This document shows positions 33,085 through 38,533 of a stretch of DNA of 38,533 bases, piece after piece (within the stretch, counting starts at the first letter, position 1; each line of letters begins with the position of its first letter). The position numbers and the translations under genes are program-made. The DNA comes from an uncultured Verrucomicrobiota bacterium (lineage in GTDB: Bacteria; Verrucomicrobiota; Kiritimatiellia; Kiritimatiellales; Tichowtungiaceae), in NCBI GenBank assembly GCA_903826865.1, contig CAIKGD010000029.1, forward strand, positions 1 through 38,533, written 5' to 3'. A model generated the notes under the pieces. The model was not told where the DNA came from. It did not search any database and saw only the letters and a program-made list of their open reading frames with translations.

Positions 33085-33747
33085 ATGAGAAAAATAATGC
33101 AAACGTTATCGATTCTGTCGGTCTTAGTAGTCATGGGAACAGGGTGCACATCATTTCCAAGGCATCGCTTACCCGAAATAGGTCAATTGGCACCCCCCGC
33201 CGACCCATCTAAACTTGTTGAGGCCAGCTATACTTGCACATCTGGAGCCGAAATATATAAAGGGCAGAGACAAGAGTTTCAACCGCAAGCCAAACAGCAA
33301 ATCGAGCAGGTATTTATTGATACACTAAAAGAAGCTGGCTACTTCACCGCAGTCCGTCCGGGTCAGGGCGGCGGCATCCAATTGGACGCCGACCTACTAA
33401 ACTATGGCAGTCGTGGTGCCGCCACTGCTGCAGGCATTATCGGCGGACTGTCTCTGACTGCGATTCCGTGCTGGGCAACAGATAATTACAAATTGAAAGT
33501 GATCGTAACGACGTCTCAAGGGATTAAAAAAGAGTACATTCTGGACGATGCCGCGACGACCGTCATCTGGTTACCCCTGATTGTAGCAACTCCATTCAGG
33601 GATACCGAAAAGGTTGCGCCTGATGTCTGGAAAAATATGTACAAGACACTGATCCTGAAAATGCAAAAAGATGGCATTCTTCCAGCAGCACGAAAAGAAA
33701 TTCAAACGAGCTACTTAATCAATGTTGAATTTGTGCTTTTTGCATAA
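33085..33747 (+). CDS. Lipoprotein of unknown function
   Basis: I do not recognise this 220-residue protein. It has a lipoprotein signal (MRKIMQTLSILSVLVVMGTGC, Cys21) and would be anchored in the outer or inner membrane. The mature part has a mixed alpha/beta pattern, with IEQVFIDTLKEAGYF followed by GGIQLDADLLNYGSRGAAT, then a hydrophobic Gly/Ala-rich stretch (about 107-130) that could be a membrane hairpin. The pattern is reminiscent of small lipoproteins with a glycine-zipper-like segment. An AAAAAGGAG lies 9 nt before the ATG. Codon use is AT-richer than in the neighbours. It interrupts the nickel genes on the opposite strand and carries no NikR-type site. Confidence 0.7.
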   Translation: MRKIMQTLSILSVLVVMGTGCTSFPRHRLPEIGQLAPPADPSKLVEASYTCTSGAEIYKGQRQEFQPQAKQQIEQVFIDTLKEAGYFTAVRPGQGGGIQLDADLLNYGSRGAATAAGIIGGLSLTAIPCWATDNYKLKVIVTTSQGIKKEYILDDAATTVIWLPLIVATPFRDTEKVAPDVWKNMYKTLILKMQKDGILPAARKEIQTSYLINVEFVLFA

Positions 33748-33783
33748 GCATATATGGAGGCAGAACCACGAAGACTCACCCGC

Positions 33784-33799
33784 GCGGCGGGTTCGCCGC
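33784..33799. other. GC-rich hairpin downstream of the lipoprotein gene
   Basis: GCGGCG-GGTT-CGCCGC is a perfect 6-bp stem with a 4-nt loop in the gap between convergent genes. No T-tract follows, so intrinsic termination is doubtful. Confidence 0.35.
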
Positions 33800-33850
33800 T
33801 ATGACGCCGAACATTAATCCTTTGGCACACAAATCCAGCAAAAACCAATT

Positions 33851-34180
33851 TTACAGCTTGCGTCCGGTGCTGGCGGCGGTGAGTTCGCCGGATTTGACAC
33901 CTTTGGCGGCTTTCAGCAGGTCGGCCATTTCGCGGATTTCGCGAGCCTCGCCTTTGACAATAATCACTTCAAGGCAGTTGTGATGACCCATGTAGACGTG
34001 TGTGGCTGAAACGATCCGGTCGTGGTGGTCGTGCTGAATCGCGGTGAGTTTATCTTGAAGCTGGCGCTGGTGGTGGTCGTACACCAGCGTGATCACGCCG
34101 ACGACTTCTTCGCCCGCCCGCCACTCTTCATCAATCAGCGCTTTACGCACCAGAAAAGCAGCCCTGATGTAACCGCTCAC
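33851..34180 (-). CDS. nikR: NikR homologue lacking most of its DNA-binding domain (possible pseudogene)
   Basis: Residues about 25-95 match the NikR C-terminal nickel-binding/tetramerisation (ACT-like) domain: GVITLVYDHH, QHDHHDR and THVYMGHHNCLEVIIVKG. Of the usual nickel ligands, the first His, the His of THV and the Cys are kept; the ligand corresponding to E. coli His89 is Tyr. The N-terminal ribbon-helix-helix is incomplete. The frame reads RRGRNNVSGYIRA like its second helix, but the strand and first helix are missing, and a two-residue insertion is suspected in RAAFLVRKAL. The only good ribosome-binding site (GGAG) starts a 16-codon frame (34230-34180) that ends at a TGA overlapping GTG 34180. 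It reads as a frameshifted or truncated gene, or a C-terminal-domain-only sensor. Confidence 0.75.
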   Translation of the reverse strand: MSGYIRAAFLVRKALIDEEWRAGEEVVGVITLVYDHHQRQLQDKLTAIQHDHHDRIVSATHVYMGHHNCLEVIIVKGEAREIREMADLLKAAKGVKSGELTAASTGRKL

Positions 34181-34230
34181 ATTGTTCCGCCCACGGCGGG
34201 TGAAATTAAAGCACCAGCCATATGCATAGT
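34180..34230 (-). other. 16-codon leader frame overlapping the nikR remnant
   Basis: ATG 34230 has GGAG 7 nt upstream and opens MHMAGALISPAVGGTM, ending at TGA 34182-34180. The TGA overlaps the GTG (34183-34181 region) that begins the remaining NikR frame. It could be the damaged 5' end of nikR after deletion, or a coupling leader peptide. Confidence 0.4.
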
Positions 34231-34242
34231 TTTTCTCCTTAG

Positions 34243-35004
34243 TTAAAGTCCGAACGCCCAGGTCAGCCCAAAAGTTGCAGTGAAATCGGGCGCTTCATCG
34301 CCGCGCAAACTCGAACCTGCCGCCATATCCAGAGTCAGCGATTCGGCCGCATTCCAGCGGAATCCGGTATTGTACTGAACTACGGTTTGCATACCGTCTT
34401 GCAGTTCTTTTTCGGCGAACACTTCACCGACCCACTGCACGGCTTCCGTCAACTGATAATCCACAGCCAGCCCGTAATGCACAATATCGCCGACCTCTTC
34501 TCCGGACGGCTCGCCGATCCGGCTGTAACCGGTGTTTACATGAAGGCCGGTTTTTTTACCGATCTTTTTCGATACAATCCAGGTCAGGTCATAATCAGTT
34601 TTTCCGCTGCCCAGTCCTTTGTCGTCGTCAGCCGTCGGAAATTTTACTGCCGCCGCCAGCGCCTGCCGAGGAAGCCATGTACCTTCGGGAAGGAACTGCC
34701 ACTTGACCCCGGCAGTCAAATCGCCGACACCGCTCTCATGGTCTTTTTCTTTATTTTCTGTGCGCTCTTCCAAAATCCCGCCGAACCCGATCCCGGCTTC
34801 GACACCGGGCAGAACACCGGCGGTCAGGCCGAAAGGGAACTCCCATGCAGCACAGGCCGGATCGTGTTCATAGGTTGATCCGAGTTCAAATTCAAACCGG
34901 CCCTTCTCCACCGGACCGGCATCGTCAATCGCCAGCGGACGACCCGCGAATACAGCACCGGCGGTGAGAACAAGAGCGGCGGCAACAACAGTAATCCCCT
35001 TCAT
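34243..35004 (-). CDS. Outer-membrane beta-barrel protein (MetA-pathway/transporter-like)
   Basis: This 253-residue protein has a clear signal peptide (MKGITVVAAALVLTAGAVFA, cleaved near residue 20) and alternating hydrophobic/polar strands ending in an aromatic terminus (TFGLTWAFGL), as expected for an outer-membrane barrel. The GRPLAIDDAGPVEKGRFEFELG start resembles the putative transporter family often listed as phenol-degradation MetA-like. It has AAAGGA 8 nt before the ATG. A perfect NikR-type operator overlaps its promoter, and the nikR remnant follows on the same strand, so it probably admits nickel or a nickel complex through the outer membrane. That substrate is an inference from context only. 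Confidence 0.8.
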   Translation of the reverse strand: MKGITVVAAALVLTAGAVFAGRPLAIDDAGPVEKGRFEFELGSTYEHDPACAAWEFPFGLTAGVLPGVEAGIGFGGILEERTENKEKDHESGVGDLTAGVKWQFLPEGTWLPRQALAAAVKFPTADDDKGLGSGKTDYDLTWIVSKKIGKKTGLHVNTGYSRIGEPSGEEVGDIVHYGLAVDYQLTEAVQWVGEVFAEKELQDGMQTVVQYNTGFRWNAAESLTLDMAAGSSLRGDEAPDFTATFGLTWAFGL

Positions 35005-35018
35005 GAAACAAATCCTTT

Positions 35019-35045
35019 GTGTTACGTTTTATATACTCGTAACAC
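35019..35045. promoter_or_regulatory. Perfect NikR-type operator
   Basis: GTGTTACG at 35019-35026 and CGTAACAC at 35038-35045 form a perfect 8-bp inverted repeat, equal to GTGTTAC-N13-GTAACAC. As I recall, this is the consensus predicted for NikR in Desulfovibrio and Geobacter. Its centre contains TATATA/TATAAA, a possible -10 box of the barrel gene that starts at 35004, so binding would block transcription. Confidence 0.75.
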
Positions 35046-35316
35046 CGCCGGAGAGAACGCGTCAAACTCCAAATTTTTAAAATCAGCGAAAAACAGTCAG
35101 ACAAACCAAATCGTTTCCCCGGTTGCCAAAACCGGCCACGCTTCTTATGCCGATTTCACATGACTGCCGGTTTTAATTACCGCACCCAACGGACGCGGCA
35201 TAACACCGGACACATCTTCAAACGACGAAATTATTCCATTGTCTTTATTCTGCAGGTGGATCCGTCGGATACGCCTCTTCCGGGTCATCCCTTCGGTATA
35301 GATCAAGCCGCGTCAC
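35046..35316. other. Gene-free stretch between the barrel gene and the ABC exporter
   Basis: No gene is seen in these 271 nt. A hairpin CCGGTT-GCCAA-AACCGG lies at 35119-35135, without a T-tract on either strand. The region is the 3' flank of the exporter gene. Confidence 0.5.
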
Positions 35317-37083
35317 TCACTCTATAAACTGCTTATTGTACAGATTCTTGTAGAGTTCATCCGAGGCGTACAGTTCTGAGTGGGTGCCTGCCGTCCGCAG
35401 TACCCCCTGTTCAAAAACCATGATCCGGTCAGCCAGCTTGATGGTACTGAAACGATGGGCAATGATAAAAACCGTCCGTCCTTTAACCAGTTCTGTCAGC
35501 GCCTTCTGCACCATCTCTTCGCTCTCAGAGTCGAGCGACGACGTTGCTTCGTCAAGAATCAGCACCGGCGCATTGCGCAGAAAAGCGCGGGCAATGGCGA
35601 TCCGCTGCTTCTGTCCGCCCGAAAGCCGGGCTCCGCGCTCGCCGACCAGCGTGTCGTAGCCGCAGTCAAAAGCTGTGATAAAATCATGCGCAAAAGCATG
35701 CCGCGCAGATGCTTCCACCTCACCGTCTGTGGCGTTCATCCGCCCCAGGCGGATATTATTGCGGATCGTATCGTTAAAAAGCACGGTATCCTGCGATACA
35801 ATTGAAATGTGGTTGCGCAAATCGCTTTTGCGGAACTGACGTAAATCCATTCCGCCGATCCGGATTGCGCCGCCGGTTACATCATAGAAACGCGGAATCA
35901 GATTCACAAAGGTTGATTTACCCGCACCGCTCGGCCCGACCAGCGCCACGACCGTGCCTGCCGGAATCTGCGCATTGACGCGGCGCAGCACCGGGACTCC
36001 GGGCTCATACTCAAAGCTGACGTCCGCAAACTCAATGCCGGTACTCTCCGCATCAAACGGAACCGGCTGTGTAGCGTCCGGTACGGTATCCGGTGTCTGC
36101 ATGATTTGTTCAACCCGCGCGACGGAAGCCTCGCCCTGTTTGATTTCATTATGAATGGCTCCGAACCGTTTGACCGGCTGATAGGTCATATAAAGAGCCG
36201 CCAGTAACGGCAGCATGTCTTCAACACTCAACCGAACTTTTGCCGCATAAAACACGCCCAGTGCCATCGCACTGGCCGCCACAAATTCAATGATCGGCGG
36301 CAGCATTTTGGCATACTTGGTTTTTTTGAGCTGAAACCGGGCGATGACCTCCATGCGTTCCTTGAATTTATCGGTTTCAACCTGCTGAAGGTTGAAGGCC
36401 CGCACTTCGCGCACCGCACCCAGATTCTCATTCAAGGCGGTCGAAAGATTGCCGGCCCCTTCCTGCAACCGCTTCGCCCGCTCTTTCAGCCGTTTGCCGA
36501 AATACCGGATAGGCAGCATACACAGCGGAACCACCGCCAGCGCGAACAGGATGAAAATAATCTCTTTTTTCTGAATGGAAATGTAAACCACAGACGCAAT
36601 CGCCCCGGCAAACTGAACCGGCTGCTTGATCAGATCGGTCGCCACATTGGTCACCACCATCTGCACCGCCGTGGAATCTCCGACTACGCGCGCCATCAGA
36701 TCACCGATCCGCATTTTACCGAAAAAGCCGAGCGGCAGATCCTGCAGTTTGCGGTAGAGCCTGCTTTGAATCTGAATCAGCACACGGATTCCGCAGTAGG
36801 CTGAAAGATAGGATCCAAAAAAGTCACTGAGTCCACGGATGAAAAATGCCACAGGCATAATGGCAATAACCCCGGCCAGCAGCCAGCCCTGCGGCGGTGA
36901 ATCCGAAAACACTTTAGGGAGCACCTTATAGGCCATAAACGGAAAGCCGAACCCGCTGGCACCGCCGTAGATCAGACCGCAAATGATCGCACCGATAAAA
37001 TGCCACTTCACCGGACGGAGCATGGCAAAATAGGGAGAAAATACCTCTATAAGTTCCGGCACTTTAATTCCGCTTTTTTTCAT
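35317..37083 (-). CDS. MsbA-like ABC transporter (fused permease and ATPase)
   Basis: The product is a 588-residue half-transporter: six membrane segments (about 25-310) followed by an ATPase domain with Walker A GPSGAGKST (about 380), signature LSGGQKQR and Walker B VLILDEATSSLDSESE. It resembles MsbA, which flips lipid A precursor, but lasso and other RiPP (ribosomally made, modified peptide) exporters have the same architecture. It lies divergently, about 151 nt from the leader-peptidase gene of the RiPP locus, so export of the peptide is plausible but unproven. I choose ATG 37083 (MKKSGIKVPELIEVF); an in-frame upstream Met adds 19 atypical residues. No strong ribosome-binding site is visible for either. 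Confidence 0.92.
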   Translation of the reverse strand: MKKSGIKVPELIEVFSPYFAMLRPVKWHFIGAIICGLIYGGASGFGFPFMAYKVLPKVFSDSPPQGWLLAGVIAIMPVAFFIRGLSDFFGSYLSAYCGIRVLIQIQSRLYRKLQDLPLGFFGKMRIGDLMARVVGDSTAVQMVVTNVATDLIKQPVQFAGAIASVVYISIQKKEIIFILFALAVVPLCMLPIRYFGKRLKERAKRLQEGAGNLSTALNENLGAVREVRAFNLQQVETDKFKERMEVIARFQLKKTKYAKMLPPIIEFVAASAMALGVFYAAKVRLSVEDMLPLLAALYMTYQPVKRFGAIHNEIKQGEASVARVEQIMQTPDTVPDATQPVPFDAESTGIEFADVSFEYEPGVPVLRRVNAQIPAGTVVALVGPSGAGKSTFVNLIPRFYDVTGGAIRIGGMDLRQFRKSDLRNHISIVSQDTVLFNDTIRNNIRLGRMNATDGEVEASARHAFAHDFITAFDCGYDTLVGERGARLSGGQKQRIAIARAFLRNAPVLILDEATSSLDSESEEMVQKALTELVKGRTVFIIAHRFSTIKLADRIMVFEQGVLRTAGTHSELYASDELYKNLYNKQFIE

Positions 37084-37234
37084 GGGGTCAGTTTGTATCA
37101 CGGAACCGGCGGACGCTCCAAGCCTTTCAACCGGTTTCAATTATTTCTTTTGTATTTTCCCGTATTTTCCCTTGCGAACATCTCAGGAAAATGACATCTG
37201 TTTTTCGTACATTATTTATGATTCAAAGGCCTAA

Positions 37235-37681
37235 ATGAAAAAACCGCTGTGGAAAGTGAAGATGTTTTTTCTGACGGTACGGTATCTGGCGAATTCCTGC
37301 CTGCTGTTATTCAATCCCCGGCGGATTAAATTGGAGCGGCTTGGCACCCGCACCCTCCCGGTGCCGCACTGGGTTGCGGCACGGAAAATCTGCAAATTTA
37401 TCCGTTTTTTTATCGGGAAGCGGCGGAAAAACTATTGCGTGCTGCAGGCACTTACTCTTTGTCAGCTTTTGCGGCGATATGGCGTGGATCTGCAACTGAA
37501 TCTAACCGTGTCCCCCCAAACGTATGCAGCATCTGGACGCAGAGTGCGCGGCCACAGCTGGCTGACTCTGACCGGCGAACGTTATTTCGATACAGCAACC
37601 GGTACGGCTGCAAAGCATCTGGTGCTTCTCGCGGCGACACAAAAAAATATAAACTATTGGATTGAACGGCCCGAAAAATAA
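37235..37681 (+). CDS. Lasso-peptide B2-type transglutaminase-like leader peptidase
   Basis: This 148-residue protein belongs to the transglutaminase-like B2 family that removes leader peptides in lasso-peptide pathways. The likely catalytic triad is visible: Cys68 (NYCVLQALTLCQLLRRYG), His107 (RGHSWLTLTG) and Asp119 (ERYFDTATG). The N-terminal 60 residues are basic, as usual. It starts at ATG 37235 with a weak AAAGG upstream. The B1 (PqqD-type) gene follows after 16 nt, and the precursor gene follows that, so the three form one transcription unit. Because the precursor lacks an acidic ring-closing residue, the final product is probably not a classical lasso. Confidence 0.9.
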   Translation: MKKPLWKVKMFFLTVRYLANSCLLLFNPRRIKLERLGTRTLPVPHWVAARKICKFIRFFIGKRRKNYCVLQALTLCQLLRRYGVDLQLNLTVSPQTYAASGRRVRGHSWLTLTGERYFDTATGTAAKHLVLLAATQKNINYWIERPEK

Positions 37682-37697
37682 ACCATATTCTAAACTT

Positions 37698-37973
37698 ATG
37701 AGAATAAACTCAGAAAAGGTGGCGTGGAAAGATATGGGCGAGGAAGTCGTCGTCGTCGATATTGATGTAAACGCACAATATGTTTTTAATGAAACCAGCC
37801 GGGCGGCGTGGCTGGCCTTGGGAAGCGGTGACGGCACAATGGATTCGGTACTTGAAGCTATTCGCCAGCAGTTTAGCGATGTACCCGATAACGCGACCCT
37901 GCAGAAAGACGTATCGGTTTTTCTGGATGATCTGATTTCAAAGGGGTTAATCCAGGTGGAAAGCCCTAACTGA
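37698..37973 (+). CDS. PqqD-family leader-binding protein (lasso B1-like)
   Basis: This 91-residue protein is a PqqD-like RiPP recognition element that binds the precursor leader and presents it to the peptidase. The fold pattern is standard: two N-terminal beta strands (WKDMGEEVVVVDIDVNAQYVFN), then NETSRAAWLAL and helices in SVLEAIRQQF and DVSVFLDDLISKGLIQ. I start it at ATG 37698; an in-frame upstream Met at 37662 overlaps the end of B2. The precursor gene begins 24 nt after its stop. Confidence 0.92.
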   Translation: MRINSEKVAWKDMGEEVVVVDIDVNAQYVFNETSRAAWLALGSGDGTMDSVLEAIRQQFSDVPDNATLQKDVSVFLDDLISKGLIQVESPN

Positions 37974-37997
37974 GGCCAACGAAAGGAAGGAACTGCG

Positions 37998-38126
37998 ATG
38001 GAAGACTTCAAGAAAATCGATAGCCGTCCACGTTACAGCGCACCGAAATACGACGTGTTGTCGCCGGCAGGAAATGCCGATGTGACGTATTATTATTACA
38101 CATACACTTACTATTACGTCTCTTAA
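37998..38126 (+). CDS. RiPP precursor peptide with lasso-type leader and Tyr-rich tail
   Basis: This is a 42-residue gene with a strong ribosome-binding site (AGGAAGG, 7 nt before ATG 37998). The leader carries RYSAP (Tyr13-Ser-Ala-Pro16), matching the YxxP motif bound by lasso B1 proteins. Residues 25-30 (GNADVT) end in Thr30, the position where lasso leaders usually have Thr two before the cut. The tail 30-42 is TYYYYTYTYYYVS, with eight Tyr, two further Thr, and no Asp, Glu, Cys or Lys. Cleavage after Tyr31 would leave an 11-residue core. Its codons alternate TAT and TAC, so it is not a simple-sequence artefact. A terminator follows at 38148. The mature structure is unknown. Confidence 0.88.
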   Translation: MEDFKKIDSRPRYSAPKYDVLSPAGNADVTYYYYTYTYYYVS

Positions 38127-38147
38127 TTGCAGGCGGAAAATAAACAT

Positions 38148-38178
38148 GCCCTTCGGTAAATCCGAAGGGCTTTTTTTT
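38148..38178 (+). terminator. Intrinsic terminator after the precursor gene
   Basis: GCCCTTCGG (38148-38156), loop TAAAT, CCGAAGGGC (38162-38170), then eight T (38171-38178). The 9-bp perfect stem and T-tract make a textbook terminator, 21 nt after the precursor stop. It should end most transcripts from the B2-B1-precursor unit. Confidence 0.95.
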
Positions 38179-38195
38179 AGTTTGATAAAGGCAAA

Positions 38196-38528
38196 ATGTT
38201 AAAATTTAAAATTCTTGATGCTATTTTAGCTGTATCAGGGAACCCTTCAATTTGTGAATTCATTGCCGACGATTATCCCTGTCTTTTGTTTCCCTTGAAT
38301 CCGCCAGATAACACCGATTTCCACATGGTTGCGACCCGCCGTGATATTGATCTGCTGATTCCTGCCATACCGGAATGGGCCTTACCAAGGGTTGATTCAA
38401 AACGGTTAGTAGAAAATGACGGGCAAAATTATACGACACACGTTTTTGATAAGAAAAAATTATTTGTTTGTACCCGGTTATTAGACGGTTCGATCGGCAG
38501 AACTCAAGCAGCTTGTAACATCAGTTAG
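38196..38528 (+). CDS. Unrecognised protein at the RiPP locus
   Basis: I do not recognise this 110-residue protein (MLKFKILDAILAVSG...). It has no signal peptide or clear membrane segment, and contains a mixed pattern with AIPEWALPRVDSKRL and a KKKLFVCTRLLDGS strand region. AAAGG lies before ATG 38196. It is only 18 nt after the terminator, so either it has its own promoter or it is expressed by read-through. Its AT-richer codon use matches the B2 and precursor genes. It could be a tailoring or immunity factor, or an unrelated gene. The stop (TAG 38526-38528) is 5 nt before the window end, where another ATG (38531) begins. Confidence 0.6.
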   Translation: MLKFKILDAILAVSGNPSICEFIADDYPCLLFPLNPPDNTDFHMVATRRDIDLLIPAIPEWALPRVDSKRLVENDGQNYTTHVFDKKKLFVCTRLLDGSIGRTQAACNIS

Positions 38529-38533
38529 GGATG

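Noticed and set aside
35119-35135. Hairpin CCGGTT-GCCAA-AACCGG as a terminator
   Set aside because: There is no T-tract on either strand and no gene end close by.
37998-38126. A classical lasso peptide with Asp28 as ring acceptor
   Set aside because: For Asp28 to sit at core position 7-9 the core would have to start at residues 20-22 (VLS), leaving no Thr at -2 and a ring mostly made of leader-like residues. This is possible but much less likely than cleavage near Thr30.
1-38533. CRISPR array, prophage, integrase or insertion sequence
   Set aside because: There are no regularly spaced direct repeats, phage structural genes, transposase or integrase anywhere in the window.

Overview
The window looks like a stretch of chromosome from a moderately GC-rich Gram-negative bacterium of the PVC type, probably Kiritimatiellota, Lentisphaerota or Verrucomicrobiota. 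This placement is an inference. It rests on an S1-type formylglycine sulfatase among housekeeping genes, an outer-membrane beta-barrel protein, a lauroyl/myristoyl-type acyltransferase, a Bat (aerotolerance) operon, and dense seeding with short palindromic repeats. There is no phage, insertion sequence, CRISPR array or rRNA.

Layout. 1-860: two small AT-richer zinc-ribbon genes. 889-2331 (-): gatB. 2393-10348 (+): a tightly packed Bat operon of MoxR ATPase, DUF58 protein, small secreted protein, BatA, BatB joined to a lipoprotein domain, and BatD joined to BatE. 10411-14079 (-): gatC, gatA and a sulfatase. 14289-19465 (+): M42 aminopeptidase, trmB, a small membrane zinc-ribbon protein, a YmdB-type phosphoesterase, a DUF480 protein, xseA and xseB. 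19750-19822: tRNA-Lys(UUU). 20101-23940 (+): RNase R, an Mpv17-like membrane protein and an aldose epimerase. 23924-26345 (-): tcdA, a CinA-like/nucleotidyltransferase fusion and a cyclophilin lipoprotein. 26417-28241 (+): purU and an LpxL-type acyltransferase. 28280-31599 (-): glgC and a DinG-type helicase.

31812-35045 holds what I read as a nickel regulon: a His-rich NicO/UreH-type permease, a beta-barrel protein and a NikR homologue whose DNA-binding N-terminus is broken. Both transport genes carry a NikR-type inverted repeat (GTGTTAC-N13-GTAACAC, perfect at 35019-35045 and degenerate at 32546-32572). An unrelated lipoprotein gene lies between them on the other strand.

35317-38533 holds the most novel locus: an MsbA-like ABC exporter (-), then divergently a lasso-type B2 leader peptidase, a PqqD-type leader-binding protein (B1) and a 42-residue precursor gene at 37998-38126. 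The precursor has the YxxP leader signature but a Tyr-rich tail with no acidic residue, so a classical lasso macrolactam looks impossible. A strong intrinsic terminator follows, then an unrecognised gene. The window ends before the locus does.

A second theme is interspersed repeats. At least four families of short palindromic repeats (A: about 90-100 bp with AACCCACCCC termini; B: about 55-68 bp with GGTAGGG/CCCTACC termini; C: CACCGCGT palindromes; F: TTCCAA-N3-TTGGAA) and some simple AT-rich repeats sit between genes and, repeatedly, inside genes in frame. One B copy lies exactly at the BatD/BatE junction, one A copy forms the C-terminus of a Bat-operon protein, and a half A copy lies within the CinA-like domain.
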